From IMG/VR virus record IMGVR_UViG_3300025120_000325, positions 1 through 30,223 of that record: 30,223 nt of DNA. One strand, written 5' to 3'. Shown here piece after piece: positions 20,172 through 28,006 of the stretch. Every line of letters starts with the position of its first letter. Position 1 is the first letter of the stretch. The notes beneath the pieces were generated by a model. It saw only the letters and a program-made list of their open reading frames with translations. It ran no database searches and had not been told where the DNA came from. Made by a program: the position numbers and the translations under genes. The stretch comes from a virus.

Positions 20172-21475
20172 TAGTAATTTGTATATAATTGAGATGTAAT
20201 CATTTCTTGTAATGATGTCCAACTTGTTAGTGTTTCTAATTGTGCGTCTGTTAATGCTGAATCAAAGTATTGTACTTCTCTAGTTTTACCAAAGAATTTC
20301 TCACTACCACCACCAACATTGTCAAAGGATAATTCATTTAATCCAATTGGCATTGAAGTAGTTGATAAAACTTCAGATAATTTATATCCGTTTACCCAAA
20401 AAGCAATATTATTTAAAGAATATCTAATTAAAACCTTATTAAAATTAGTAATATCTGGAACATTTACATATGCATTCATCTGTACAACTCCATTACTAAC
20501 TACATTTGGTCTTATTACATTGGTAGTGTTATTTAAGTAAATTAATACTCTATTAGTTGTACTCCCACTTGATAAACTTATCGCTCTAAAAGTCCCATCA
20601 TTAGCCAAAGCAGCTATCTCTGCCATCAACACACCTTCTGAATCGTTAAACGTAGCTGCATTTCCAGAGCCAGTAGCAGATTCTGCTGCTCTTGTAATTG
20701 CTGTTCCATTAGTAGGAATGTAGCTTGTTGGGTAAGAGCTGACTTCTAATTGTGCGCCCCAAATATATATAGTTTTACCTATCGTACTTGTAGTGCCACC
20801 ATTAGAATTTGATGCAGACATTCTAAATCTTACAGTTGTATTTGAGTTGTTAAAAACTGCAATACATCTAAACCAATCATTACCATAGTTTATTATTTGT
20901 GCGCTATCAACAGAAACACCACTTCCAAAAGTCGTAGAAGTCCCTACAATACCATTGTTTAAATCAAACCATTGTCTTGCTCCATCATTTGAAGTATCCC
21001 ACAGTAATATATGGCAAAAATCACTTGTTCCTTTTTTTACAAAAAAAGATGCTGTTTGTTTAGTTCCACTAACTGTAAGTGCAGAAGTTTGAACATAATT
21101 TTCTATAGAACCATCTGTAACAGTTAATAAATCAGCATTTAATGCTCCATCTGGAGAAGTTATTTGGTTTGCAGTAATGTTACACCTAGTTGGAGTCCAT
21201 ATAGTTGCTTGTGTCAAATCCTCGCTGTAAGGTATTATATTTGTAGAAGCTGGTTCTAAAAGGTAATGAGGACAATTAACTACTTTACCATTTAATAAGT
21301 CGTAGTCTAGTCTTGAATCTCCACTTGGCACTTCTTCTATTAGTCCAGTTGGTGCTATTCTAGTTCCAGTACTTGCTCTTGTAAAAGTAAAGTCTCCTAC
21401 TCCATCTGATGGGAGTACAGAATAAAACTTGTCTCCTTGTGCTGCTGGTATTAATGCTAATTTTGGTTTTGCCAT
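20171..21475 (-). CDS. LamG/concanavalin A-like fibre or adhesin, paralogue 1
   Basis: A 434-aa protein from ATG 21475. It starts MAKPKLALIPAAQGDKFYSV, which differs from the other two, then FTFTRASTGTRIAPTGLIEE. A central sandwich ends YIWGAQLEVSSYPTSYIPTN, the linker GTAITRAAES follows, and the LamG-like part has AFWVNGYKLSEVLS and KTREVQYFDSALTDAQLETL. The shared RASxGTR, W/MGxQLE..SYxPT(S/N)G, TR(A/V) and C-terminal D(A/L)(Q/E)LETL motifs show common descent. Its different N-terminus suggests a different attachment point, or that copies 2 and 3 arose by later duplication. Confidence 0.75.
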   Translation of the reverse strand: MAKPKLALIPAAQGDKFYSVLPSDGVGDFTFTRASTGTRIAPTGLIEEVPSGDSRLDYDLLNGKVVNCPHYLLEPASTNIIPYSEDLTQATIWTPTRCNITANQITSPDGALNADLLTVTDGSIENYVQTSALTVSGTKQTASFFVKKGTSDFCHILLWDTSNDGARQWFDLNNGIVGTSTTFGSGVSVDSAQIINYGNDWFRCIAVFNNSNTTVRFRMSASNSNGGTTSTIGKTIYIWGAQLEVSSYPTSYIPTNGTAITRAAESATGSGNAATFNDSEGVLMAEIAALANDGTFRAISLSSGSTTNRVLIYLNNTTNVIRPNVVSNGVVQMNAYVNVPDITNFNKVLIRYSLNNIAFWVNGYKLSEVLSTTSMPIGLNELSFDNVGGGSEKFFGKTREVQYFDSALTDAQLETLTSWTSLQEMITSQLYTNY

Positions 21476-21486
21476 TGTTTATTTTT

Positions 21487-22032
21487 TTATACGTCTAATA
21501 TTTGTGTCTCGTGAATCCAATCTGCTAAACACTTAACTGCTTCTACGTTGTCTGCTCTTACTATTTGTACTGATATGTTTGTTATTAAGCCAGAAAAATC
21601 TGCTGTTTTAAATATTTGAAAATCATTTTGGTCATAAGTTCCATATAAGGTATAAGTGCCATTTGAAGTGATTGATGAAGAAGTAGTGCTTCCAAAATCA
21701 ACAAGTACCAAACCAGAACCTCCATAATTAGATACACCTAAACTAACTTTAACAAATTTTCCATTTAGTGTGTTTGTTTGCGTTAATTTATTAGCAGTAC
21801 CACTTCCAGATGATGCAACTGCATTACCATTTCCATAACTCCAACCATTTCCAAAAATCCAATCGCTATCCGTTGCAAAATCTCCATTAACAACTTGATT
21901 AGGTTGTTGGCTAGTAAGCATTAGAAATTGACTTCCAAAAAAGTCTGGTTTACCAATAACTGAAGGTGCTGTTTGTATAGCGTTTCCCCACCAAGTATAA
22001 TTGTAGTATAATCCCCAAGTTCCAGTATTCAT
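21487..22032 (-). CDS. Carbohydrate-binding-like structural protein
   Basis: A 181-aa protein from ATG 22032. It starts MNTGTWGLYYNYTWWGNAI. Then NGDFATDSDWIFGNGWSYGN (about 59-78) opens a jelly-roll-like region with many Gly/Ser/Thr strands, a pattern of carbohydrate-binding modules repeated in phage fibres. It ends with LADWIHETQILDV. It directly precedes the three LamG genes and is probably part of the same adhesion set. No catalytic residues seen. Confidence 0.6.
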   Translation of the reverse strand: MNTGTWGLYYNYTWWGNAIQTAPSVIGKPDFFGSQFLMLTSQQPNQVVNGDFATDSDWIFGNGWSYGNGNAVASSGSGTANKLTQTNTLNGKFVKVSLGVSNYGGSGLVLVDFGSTTSSSITSNGTYTLYGTYDQNDFQIFKTADFSGLITNISVQIVRADNVEAVKCLADWIHETQILDV

Positions 22033-22050
22033 TACTTCTTTGATTTATAG

Positions 22051-22164
22051 TTATAATTTATTTCTATGTCTAGTGTGTTCGTTTGTGTCCACATATTTCT
22101 TTTTTAAATATTGTACTAACTTTACAATATTCTCTTTTTTTTGTTTATATCTTATAATACCCAT
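22051..22164 (-). CDS. Small basic protein between connector and fibre genes
   Basis: A 37-aa frame from ATG 22164 to TAA: MGIIRYKQKKENIVKLVQYL, KKKYVDTNEHTRHRNKL. It is a very basic helix with a protein-like VDTNEHTRHRNKL end. It overlaps the connector gene by 13 nt. The frame contains a run of eight A and a 9-bp perfect inverted repeat (AATATTGTA / TACAATATT). Unknown function. Confidence 0.5.
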   Translation of the reverse strand: MGIIRYKQKKENIVKLVQYLKKKYVDTNEHTRHRNKL

Positions 22165-22667
22165 CCACCGAAATCTGCGTTAGAAGTGTCTGGATATGTA
22201 TCATCTTGAGTATTTGCGTTGTACTCTGGATACGTATTTTGATTATATACCATAAAGTCTATAAAGTTATTAGTGTAAAATTGTGCTATATCTCTATATT
22301 TTTCTACTAAATAATCAACCTCATCTTTATCTACTGTTACACTACTTTCACTTGTGTGCTTATATACGCCACCATTAGCTACTGTATAAGCAGCAAACGG
22401 CATATAGCATACTAATGCCCAATAAATAGTCATAGGCTTCACATAAGTCTCTAAAAGTGTCTTATAAGAAGCGTTAGCTGGGTCGTTTATAGTTCCAGCT
22501 ATAATTAAAGCTTGTAACTTTTCTAAAAGTTTAGTTCCTAAATAATTTTGTACCTCTGTATCTTGTGCAATCTCTACCATATAGATAAACTTGTCTGGGT
22601 CTACATTACCAGAAAGTACAGAGTACCTTTTAATATCTTGAGTTGTTATAAATAATGCTTTTGCCAT
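22152..22667 (-). CDS. Head-tail connector (adaptor) protein
   Basis: A 171-aa protein from ATG 22667. The helical N-terminal part MAKALFITTQDIKRYSVLSG, then YMVEIAQDTEVQNYLGTKLLEKLQ and VKPMTIYWALVCYMPFAAY, is the layout of gp6/DUF6712-type head-tail adaptors that dock on the portal. The C-terminus is Asn/Asp/Tyr-rich. It follows the portal gene after 8 nt. Assignment rests on helical pattern, length and position. Confidence 0.65.
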   Translation of the reverse strand: MAKALFITTQDIKRYSVLSGNVDPDKFIYMVEIAQDTEVQNYLGTKLLEKLQALIIAGTINDPANASYKTLLETYVKPMTIYWALVCYMPFAAYTVANGGVYKHTSESSVTVDKDEVDYLVEKYRDIAQFYTNNFIDFMVYNQNTYPEYNANTQDDTYPDTSNADFGGWVL

Positions 22668-22675
22668 TTCTTATC

Positions 22676-24604
22676 TTATTTTCCTTGTGGGTTGCTTGGT
22701 AAAAACCCTTTGTTAGGTAGGTTTCTTGGTTGTACTGAAACTTGGTAAGGGTTTGTTACTTTGTACCCTAAAATTGCAGCTTGTCTTGTACCTATTATAT
22801 CCTGTGAAGTTTTAACATCTATTTTTGCTTCTTTACTTCTATAAGTTACTCTTCTCCAGGAATGATGACAATTACCCCCACCTTTATAAAGCCAGATAGA
22901 ATAGGTTTGATTATTTCCTTTAGGACCCCATCCTGGATTTACAGCTTTGTTATCCATTGCAATTATATCTTCTTTTCTGTAAAGTTTTTTAGCTTTAGTC
23001 ATTGCAACGCAAAAATCTCTTGGGTTATCCCCAGTACTTTCTGGTGCATATTTATACCTTACTTTAAAGTAGTTTTCTACACCATTTACTTTTACTTCTT
23101 TATCTTGAGCACTTTTTGAGTTAGGTCTTGCAATACCTGTACTAACAAATTTCCAAATTTTACCTAAAGTTGAAAGTTTTTCTTCACTTTGTAAATTAAG
23201 CTCGTTTATTACTTTAGTTAATTCATCATCTTTTTCATAATCTACATCTTGCTCATATATTGCTTCCCATACATCTTCGTCAATATCCTCACCTAAATTT
23301 ATAAAGTTTTGTAAATCTTTATTTAAATCAATATGTTTTTCACAAGGCATATACCAAACCTCTCCATCTTCTTCGTGTTCGTGGTGTCCTTGACATCCTT
23401 GCTCTAAAGCTTTAGCTTCTGCTTCTTCTTTAGTTTTATATACATCTACTCCGTCTATTTTCTTTAGACTCATTTCATAACCAGTTTCTTCTTCTATGAT
23501 TTCTTCGTTTACTATGTCAATATCACTGAAATCAAGAGGTTTAAGAGTTTTAAAGTATAAGTCTAGTGCAACATCATTAACTGATAGTATTGCATCTAAA
23601 CACTCTATTACTTGATCTTGAAAGCATTGTATAACTATATTGTCAAATAGTTGTGTAGCGTTCTTGATTTCTTCTGCATTGTTTCCTAGTCCATCATTAC
23701 CTTCACGAATACCTAGAAGCATTGGAGATGTAACCCTATGACCAACGATTAGTTTTCTAAAGCACTCATCAGCTAAATACTGATAGTGTTGGGGTGCATC
23801 GTTTAAAGGAATGTCATCTATTGTAGTTTTAGATTCAGAGTTATTATTAAAAGCTACTATTACTTTCTCTCCTCTGCTTCCGGTTAGTTTATTTAATACA
23901 TCACTCTTTATAGCTTGCATTTTCTCGGGGTCTGGTACTCCATTGTTAAAATTGACAACTTTTGTGCCACTAAAACCATTTATACAATCATTTATAAGAT
24001 AATCTCCTATTTCGTCCTCTAGAACCGCGTAAGGCATTGCAGAAGACCAATCTGGACTACTATAATAATACTTACCAGCTTCATAAGGCTTTAAAACATA
24101 CATTTCAACACCATTTGCTTTACCAAACCCAAACGCAGGTATTCTTTCTGGTTTTTCTGTAGGTTTTAAGTTTTCCCAATGATTTGAGTAGTACCAACCT
24201 TCTATTTCCCCTTCATCGTTGCATTTTTCAGCTCTTAATGTTTCCATTGGAAAGTGATGCACTTCTTTTACTCTACCATCTTGGTAAACTAACTGAAATG
24301 CAGCCATTCCTAGTACTTTGTAGTCATTTATAAATTTTCTTAAATCAGACTTCTTAAATAATGACATCATTTGAGCATATTGCTCTGGTCTTTTGTCTGC
24401 ATCGTGTGCTGCAAGACCTTTACCATAAATCATATTAGAAATACCTATAGTAATTGCTCTACAAGTGGTTGAGTTATTGTTTACATCAATAATGTAATTA
24501 AAATAGTTGTTATCTATTCCGTATTGTACCCAATCTTTATTCTTTAACTCTACAACCTCTGGAGCTGTGTATGCTGCAAGTTTTGTTACGAAAAATTCGC
24601 TCAT
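22676..24604 (-). CDS. Portal protein with metal-site insert and C-terminal extension
   Basis: A 642-aa protein from ATG 24604. Residues about 1-350 read as a phage portal: FNYIIDVNNNSTTCRAITIG, KFINDYKVLGMAAFQLVYQDG, PYAVLEDEIGDYLINDCING and LIVGHRVTSPMLLGIREG, a portal wing/stem/clip pattern. From 376 on there is a GVDVYKTKEEAEAKALEQG segment, then CxxHHxH...C..H (Cys404, His407, His408, His410, Cys421, His424), a likely metal site. The last 130 residues (FKVRYKYAPES, YSIWLYKGGGNCHHSW) form an additional domain. Ordinary portals are 400-520 aa. The end may be a cleavable head-interior domain; its function is unknown. The gene overlaps the preceding stop (ATGA). Confidence 0.82.
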   Translation of the reverse strand: MSEFFVTKLAAYTAPEVVELKNKDWVQYGIDNNYFNYIIDVNNNSTTCRAITIGISNMIYGKGLAAHDADKRPEQYAQMMSLFKKSDLRKFINDYKVLGMAAFQLVYQDGRVKEVHHFPMETLRAEKCNDEGEIEGWYYSNHWENLKPTEKPERIPAFGFGKANGVEMYVLKPYEAGKYYYSSPDWSSAMPYAVLEDEIGDYLINDCINGFSGTKVVNFNNGVPDPEKMQAIKSDVLNKLTGSRGEKVIVAFNNNSESKTTIDDIPLNDAPQHYQYLADECFRKLIVGHRVTSPMLLGIREGNDGLGNNAEEIKNATQLFDNIVIQCFQDQVIECLDAILSVNDVALDLYFKTLKPLDFSDIDIVNEEIIEEETGYEMSLKKIDGVDVYKTKEEAEAKALEQGCQGHHEHEEDGEVWYMPCEKHIDLNKDLQNFINLGEDIDEDVWEAIYEQDVDYEKDDELTKVINELNLQSEEKLSTLGKIWKFVSTGIARPNSKSAQDKEVKVNGVENYFKVRYKYAPESTGDNPRDFCVAMTKAKKLYRKEDIIAMDNKAVNPGWGPKGNNQTYSIWLYKGGGNCHHSWRRVTYRSKEAKIDVKTSQDIIGTRQAAILGYKVTNPYQVSVQPRNLPNKGFLPSNPQGK

Positions 24605-24936
24605 ATTACTACGTATTCGTTAGTTGTTGCGTGTTCTGTATATACATCTTTATTAATACTATATGTACTAATAGTTTGGTCTGTACAGAATATATTGTCT
24701 TTATAAACTATGCTTGTTCCATTTAAAACAGATAGTGTATAAAATGTTCCTTCTTTTAAGACTGGACTAAACGTAACATTGCCTTGTAAATAGTATTTAT
24801 TTATAGCAAATGTTAAACCAGTATATGTTACTGGTGTATTTGTGTCTTGGTCTGTAATAACAATACTATCAGCAGAATATTCACGAGGAATAAACTTTAA
24901 TTGTTGCGCAGTTGCACTTGTAGTTAATATTATCAT
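24601..24936 (-). CDS. Small beta-rich structural protein before the portal
   Basis: A 111-aa protein. ATG 24936 (MIILTTSATAQQLKFIPREY) is used; a longer frame from TTG 24969 lies just after a terminator. Strands FIPREYSADSIVITDQDTNT, KYYLQGNVTFSPVLKEGTFY and LSVLNGTSIVYKDNIF suggest an Ig-like beta sandwich. There is no signal peptide with a clear cleavage site. I recall similar short proteins near portal or tail genes of flavobacterial phages, unnamed. Overlaps portal by 4 nt. Confidence 0.55.
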   Translation of the reverse strand: MIILTTSATAQQLKFIPREYSADSIVITDQDTNTPVTYTGLTFAINKYYLQGNVTFSPVLKEGTFYTLSVLNGTSIVYKDNIFCTDQTISTYSINKDVYTEHATTNEYVVI

Positions 24937-24982
24937 TAAAAGCTTTTTTAAATAACAAAAAAAGCGCAAAAGTGTTTTATAT

Positions 24983-25011
24983 AAAAAAAGGGTACTCCGA
25001 AGAATACCCTT
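24983..25011 (-). terminator. Intrinsic terminator with TTCG tetraloop after the tail-tube-like gene
   Basis: On the minus strand AAGGGTATTC-TTCG-GAGTACCCTT (25011-24988) is a 10-bp stem (one wobble) closed by a TTCG loop. It is followed by T-rich sequence (seven T at 24989-24983, the first two shared with the stem). It divides capsid/tail-tube expression from the portal genes. Confidence 0.88.
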
Positions 25012-25034
25012 AAATTAAGAAAAATGTATAAAAA

Positions 25035-25565
25035 TTAAGTTCCTACTACAACAACAGTATTAGTAGTATCTCCAATAATTGAAGAAGCTACAAAAAATGC
25101 TGGTTGTTTTTCAGTTCCAGTTAAAGTTATGCTATAGCCATTTAAATCTCCCATAGCTGCTCCAGTTGCTGTATTAACAGCACATTCACATCCGTTTTCA
25201 ATCCCAGCTAAAAAGTAATTCCCGTTATAATCTTGTACGATTACTTGAGGTCTACCATAACTTAATAATTTTAATTCTTTACGAGTTTCAAGGTCTTGTT
25301 TCTTTAAAACTATCGTTCCGGTTTGTGTCCAGAATGAAGTTCCGTTGTCCCTTGAATTCTCGTTTGTTTGTTCAAAAGAGTTTGCCCCTTTTAAGTCGTA
25401 TTTGTAAAAAGTAAGTGGAGATGCAAAAGCAGTAATCTCATCATTTGTTCCAAATGTAGCAGTTCCTAATAAACCACTTGTATAATTCGAGATGTAAACT
25501 GCGATGATCCCTCCAACTGAATCTTTACATGGTTCTAAACGACCAGCAGAAATATCACATGACAT
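25035..25565 (-). CDS. Putative major tail tube or head decoration protein
   Basis: A 176-aa protein from ATG 25565. CDISAGRLEPCKDSVGGI opens with two Cys. The rest is beta-rich: IIAVYISNYTSGLLGTATFG, TFYKYDLKGANSFEQTNENS, WTQTGTIVLKKQDLETRKEL, RPQVIVQDYNGNYFLAGIEN and GYSITLTGTEKQPAFFVASS. Strand pattern and length fit major tail tube proteins (lambda gpV-like). Its place after the capsid gene, between two hairpins, suggests high expression. A head decoration protein is the alternative. Confidence 0.55.
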   Translation of the reverse strand: MSCDISAGRLEPCKDSVGGIIAVYISNYTSGLLGTATFGTNDEITAFASPLTFYKYDLKGANSFEQTNENSRDNGTSFWTQTGTIVLKKQDLETRKELKLLSYGRPQVIVQDYNGNYFLAGIENGCECAVNTATGAAMGDLNGYSITLTGTEKQPAFFVASSIIGDTTNTVVVVGT

Positions 25566-25593
25566 ATGTTTAAATTTTTTTAGTTAATAATAT

Positions 25594-25617
25594 AAAGGGA
25601 GGTTTTAGCCTCCCCTT
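25594..25617 (-). terminator. GC-rich hairpin between capsid and tail-tube-like genes (weak terminator or stability element)
   Basis: On the minus strand AAGGGGAGG-CTAAAA-CCTCCCTTT (25617-25594) forms 8-9 pairs. The downstream tract TATATTATT is only partly T, so termination should be partial. It may also protect the capsid mRNA 3' end. Confidence 0.6.
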
Positions 25618-25628
25618 ATTTAATTTAA

Positions 25629-26591
25629 TTATCCAGCGTAGTAAACTACATCAGCTCCTACTCCTATTGCAGCAGCAGCAGTAAATCTCATTACAAGTCT
25701 TACGTTTTGACTTCCATCTAGTGGAGTCATATCAATTACTCTTACTTCGTTGTAATCGTTAAGTAATCCAGTTGCAAAGAAAAGGTTGCTAGATTGAGCA
25801 GCAATCATTGTGTCATCTGACATTCCTCTACCTACAAAGATTGGAATTCCTCCGAAAGATAAACTTCCGTTGTTATACCATTGTGTACCTTTGTTATCAG
25901 AACCAGCGTTTGATGTTGCAGCTACAGCAAATCCTCCTAATGCTCTAATGTATAATTTAGCAGCTTTGTTAGATACGTATAATTTTAAATCTTCTTTTCC
26001 GTAAAGAGAATTTGGAATTAAATCCACAACTCTTTGCATTTCATCGATAATGTTAGCAGCAGTTAAAGTAACTGGCAAAGATACATCTAATACTGTTGCA
26101 TCAGCAGCAGCAAGAGTTTCTAATCCATTGTATTCTCCAGCTTGTGCGCCACCTAAATTACCAGTCCAGATATTAGTTTCGTTTGCAGCAGCAACTTTAG
26201 ATGCTACGTGTCCAACTAAATAATCAGCGAATGATGTAGGTAATCCGTTTGGATTAAATGCGCTATACCCCATCTGAATTGACTCCCAAGTGTTGATAAA
26301 GTCAGACTTACATAATTGTAAGTTTACTTGGAATTCTTCTGGTTGAATAACTACTTCAGTTAAATTAACATTTGAAGAAGCAGCAAAATCACAAGTTCCA
26401 TCTGCGATTAAACTTCCAGTTTCAATTCTTTGAATTACTGATTTAAATTTTACGTTTGGCATAACTTCTACACCACCGTCTTCAATTGTACTTGCGCTTA
26501 GTAAAGCCGCAGAAATGTACTTGCCCGCGAACTCACCGGCATACGTGCTAGTGATGTTTACAGTTGTTGCTAGGTCTATTTTATTTGACAT
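25629..26591 (-). CDS. Major capsid protein (HK97-like fold)
   Basis: A 320-aa protein from ATG 26591. MSNKIDLATTVNITSTYAGE, VKFKSVIQRIETGSLIADGTC, EVVIQPEEFQVNLQLCKSDF and SFADYLVGHVASKVAAANET are followed by an Ala-rich A-domain (LKLYVSNKAAKLYIRALGGF, GTQWYNNGSLSFGGIPIFVG) and RVIDMTPLDGSQNVRLVMRF. Length, an Ala/Gly/Val-rich composition, higher GC than its neighbours, and a position after protease and scaffold-like genes identify the capsid. No N-terminal delta domain is visible, so the separate gene upstream may act as scaffold. Confidence 0.85.
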   Translation of the reverse strand: MSNKIDLATTVNITSTYAGEFAGKYISAALLSASTIEDGGVEVMPNVKFKSVIQRIETGSLIADGTCDFAASSNVNLTEVVIQPEEFQVNLQLCKSDFINTWESIQMGYSAFNPNGLPTSFADYLVGHVASKVAAANETNIWTGNLGGAQAGEYNGLETLAAADATVLDVSLPVTLTAANIIDEMQRVVDLIPNSLYGKEDLKLYVSNKAAKLYIRALGGFAVAATSNAGSDNKGTQWYNNGSLSFGGIPIFVGRGMSDDTMIAAQSSNLFFATGLLNDYNEVRVIDMTPLDGSQNVRLVMRFTAAAAIGVGADVVYYAG

Positions 26592-26609
26592 AATTTTGGT
26601 TTTTAATTT

Positions 26610-27164
26610 TTAGTTTTTAAATAATTTAGCAAATACTCTATCTTGAGTACTCATTGGTTTGTTTTGAGCGTAAAGGTTCATTTCTAATTCTCCTTTAGAC
26701 TCTGGATTGTGTTTAATTGGTTTAGCAGATAATTCTACTTCTGGTTTTTCAGAATTTAAGTCTTCTTTATCTTCATACTTGGCTTTTAATTCTTCCATAG
26801 CATCTTCAAGATATTTCATTCTTTCTTCTATTTTACTCATATCCATTACTTCTTCTTCTTCAGCAGCTTCAACTTCTTCCACAACTGGTGCTTCTACAAC
26901 TTCTTCTACTACTTCTTCAACTGCTTCTTTAACTTCAGAGATTATACCGTCTTCTTCAACAATAACCATAAAGCCATCATCTAAAAGGTACTCTCCCTTT
27001 GGTACTGCAATTCTTTCATCTTCATCTGTTATGATAAAGATTTCTTTACCAGCTTCGAATGAATCAGCTTCAAAGCGAGTTCCGTTTTCCAACTTTCTCT
27101 CTTCTAACTGAACTTCCAAACCTAGTAATGTCTTAACTTTGTTAAGGGTTTCTTTAGAGTTCAT
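26610..27164 (-). CDS. Putative scaffolding protein
   Basis: A 184-aa protein from ATG 27164. A small beta part (EIFIITDEDERIAVPKGEYL) is followed by a low-complexity Glu/Val stretch (about 75-107), then a coiled coil (MSKIEERMKYLEDAMEELKA, about 108-127) and a basic end QDRVFAKLFKN. Acid-rich coil plus a basic capsid-binding tail, between protease and capsid genes, is the usual form of a scaffold. It would be cleaved by the protease and lost from the mature head. Confidence 0.65.
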   Translation of the reverse strand: MNSKETLNKVKTLLGLEVQLEERKLENGTRFEADSFEAGKEIFIITDEDERIAVPKGEYLLDDGFMVIVEEDGIISEVKEAVEEVVEEVVEAPVVEEVEAAEEEEVMDMSKIEERMKYLEDAMEELKAKYEDKEDLNSEKPEVELSAKPIKHNPESKGELEMNLYAQNKPMSTQDRVFAKLFKN

Positions 27165-27226
27165 ATATATTAATTTTAAGTATTTACTTTTTTATAAAAC
27201 AACATTAGTTATTTAGTGTTGTAAAT

Positions 27227-27382
27227 TCAACTATTTTGTCCAGTAGTGTTACCTATTCCTTGATTTTGCAAATCTCCGTTGCAACACTTAGAGTTATATG
27301 TATTGTCTTTACAAAGACAACCTCTTCTGCCACCTTGTGGACTAGTTCTACTTGGTGTTGGTGTTTGATTCCTTGAGTACAT
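27227..27382 (-). CDS. Small Cys-rich protein (CLCKDNTY type)
   Basis: A 51-aa frame from ATG 27382 to TGA: MYSRNQTPTPSRTSPQGGRR, GCLCKDNTYNSKCCNGDLQN, QGIGNTTGQNS. Four Cys (22, 24, 33, 34) and the LQNQGIG end look like a small protein I have met next to capsid genes of Bacteroidota phages. It overlaps the protease gene by 35 nt in another frame. It could bind a metal or be a capsid cement; this is unproven. Confidence 0.65.
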   Translation of the reverse strand: MYSRNQTPTPSRTSPQGGRRGCLCKDNTYNSKCCNGDLQNQGIGNTTGQNS

Positions 27383-27965
27383 CTATTATTTCGTTTAGTA
27401 GTTTATCGTCTTCGCTTAATTGGTTTTGTTGTTTATCTTGAGGTCTGTTAAGTTTGTCTGCAAAGTAACCTTCAATAGAAAAGCCTTTTACTTTACCTTC
27501 TTTTACATAGTTGTTCCAAATATCATCGTTATCTACCTTCATTGCAACCATCCAAGTGCCTAAAGGCATTTCTAAACCATACTTTCTTGATTTGTCGTGT
27601 ACTTCATCTTCTATAAGCCAAGATTCAACTATAGTCATTCCAGATAGTTTTTCTTCCGTGTGTTCTAAAGTTGCTTGTCCTTGATTACCACGTTTTAAAA
27701 ACATTTGTGATGCTTTTGCTACGGTTTCTTTAGAAAAATAAATATAAAACTCATTTTCGCCATTCTTACGGTAAATAGGTCTTTCTGGTATAAGTGCTGC
27801 ACCAATAAGTAGTCTTTTTTCTTTACTTATTTCCGCAAGCCTTACTTGGTCTTGGTTTTTCAGTGCTATAAAGTCTTCTTCTATTGCTGGAGACTCAACT
27901 ACTGATATAGCTTCTATACCAGATAGTTCTTCGTTCTCGTCTATTATTAATTCTATTATTTCCAT
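27348..27965 (-). CDS. Prohead maturation protease (Peptidase_S78_2 / XkdF-like)
   Basis: A 205-aa protein from ATG 27965. IGAALIPERPIYRKNGENEF (54-73), GQATLEHTEEKLSGMTIVES (96-115; catalytic His102), LEMPLGTWMVAMKVDNDDIW (131-150) and VKGFSIEGYF (159-168; nucleophile Ser163) follow the S78_2 serine protease pattern. It cuts scaffold and portal or capsid tails during head maturation. An acidic N-terminus (LIIDENEELSGIEAISVVES) and a Gln/Asn-rich tail flank the core. It comes 41 nt after the tape measure gene. Confidence 0.88.
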   Translation of the reverse strand: MEIIELIIDENEELSGIEAISVVESPAIEEDFIALKNQDQVRLAEISKEKRLLIGAALIPERPIYRKNGENEFYIYFSKETVAKASQMFLKRGNQGQATLEHTEEKLSGMTIVESWLIEDEVHDKSRKYGLEMPLGTWMVAMKVDNDDIWNNYVKEGKVKGFSIEGYFADKLNRPQDKQQNQLSEDDKLLNEIIDVLKESNTNTK

Positions 27966-28006
27966 AAGTCTTTTTTTATAAACAATTAATTTTGTTTTTT
28001 GTTTTA

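Noticed and set aside
18942-20222. Longer LamG paralogue 2 start at TTG 20222
   Set aside because: The added 17 residues overlap the upstream gene in another frame, while ATG 20171 aligns with paralogue 3 and overlaps the upstream stop as TAATG.
22092-22164. Possible -1 frameshift at an A-run with downstream inverted repeat (AATATTGTA / TACAATATT)
   Set aside because: The run has eight A, not seven; with eight the 37-aa frame from ATG 22164 is continuous and no frameshift is needed.
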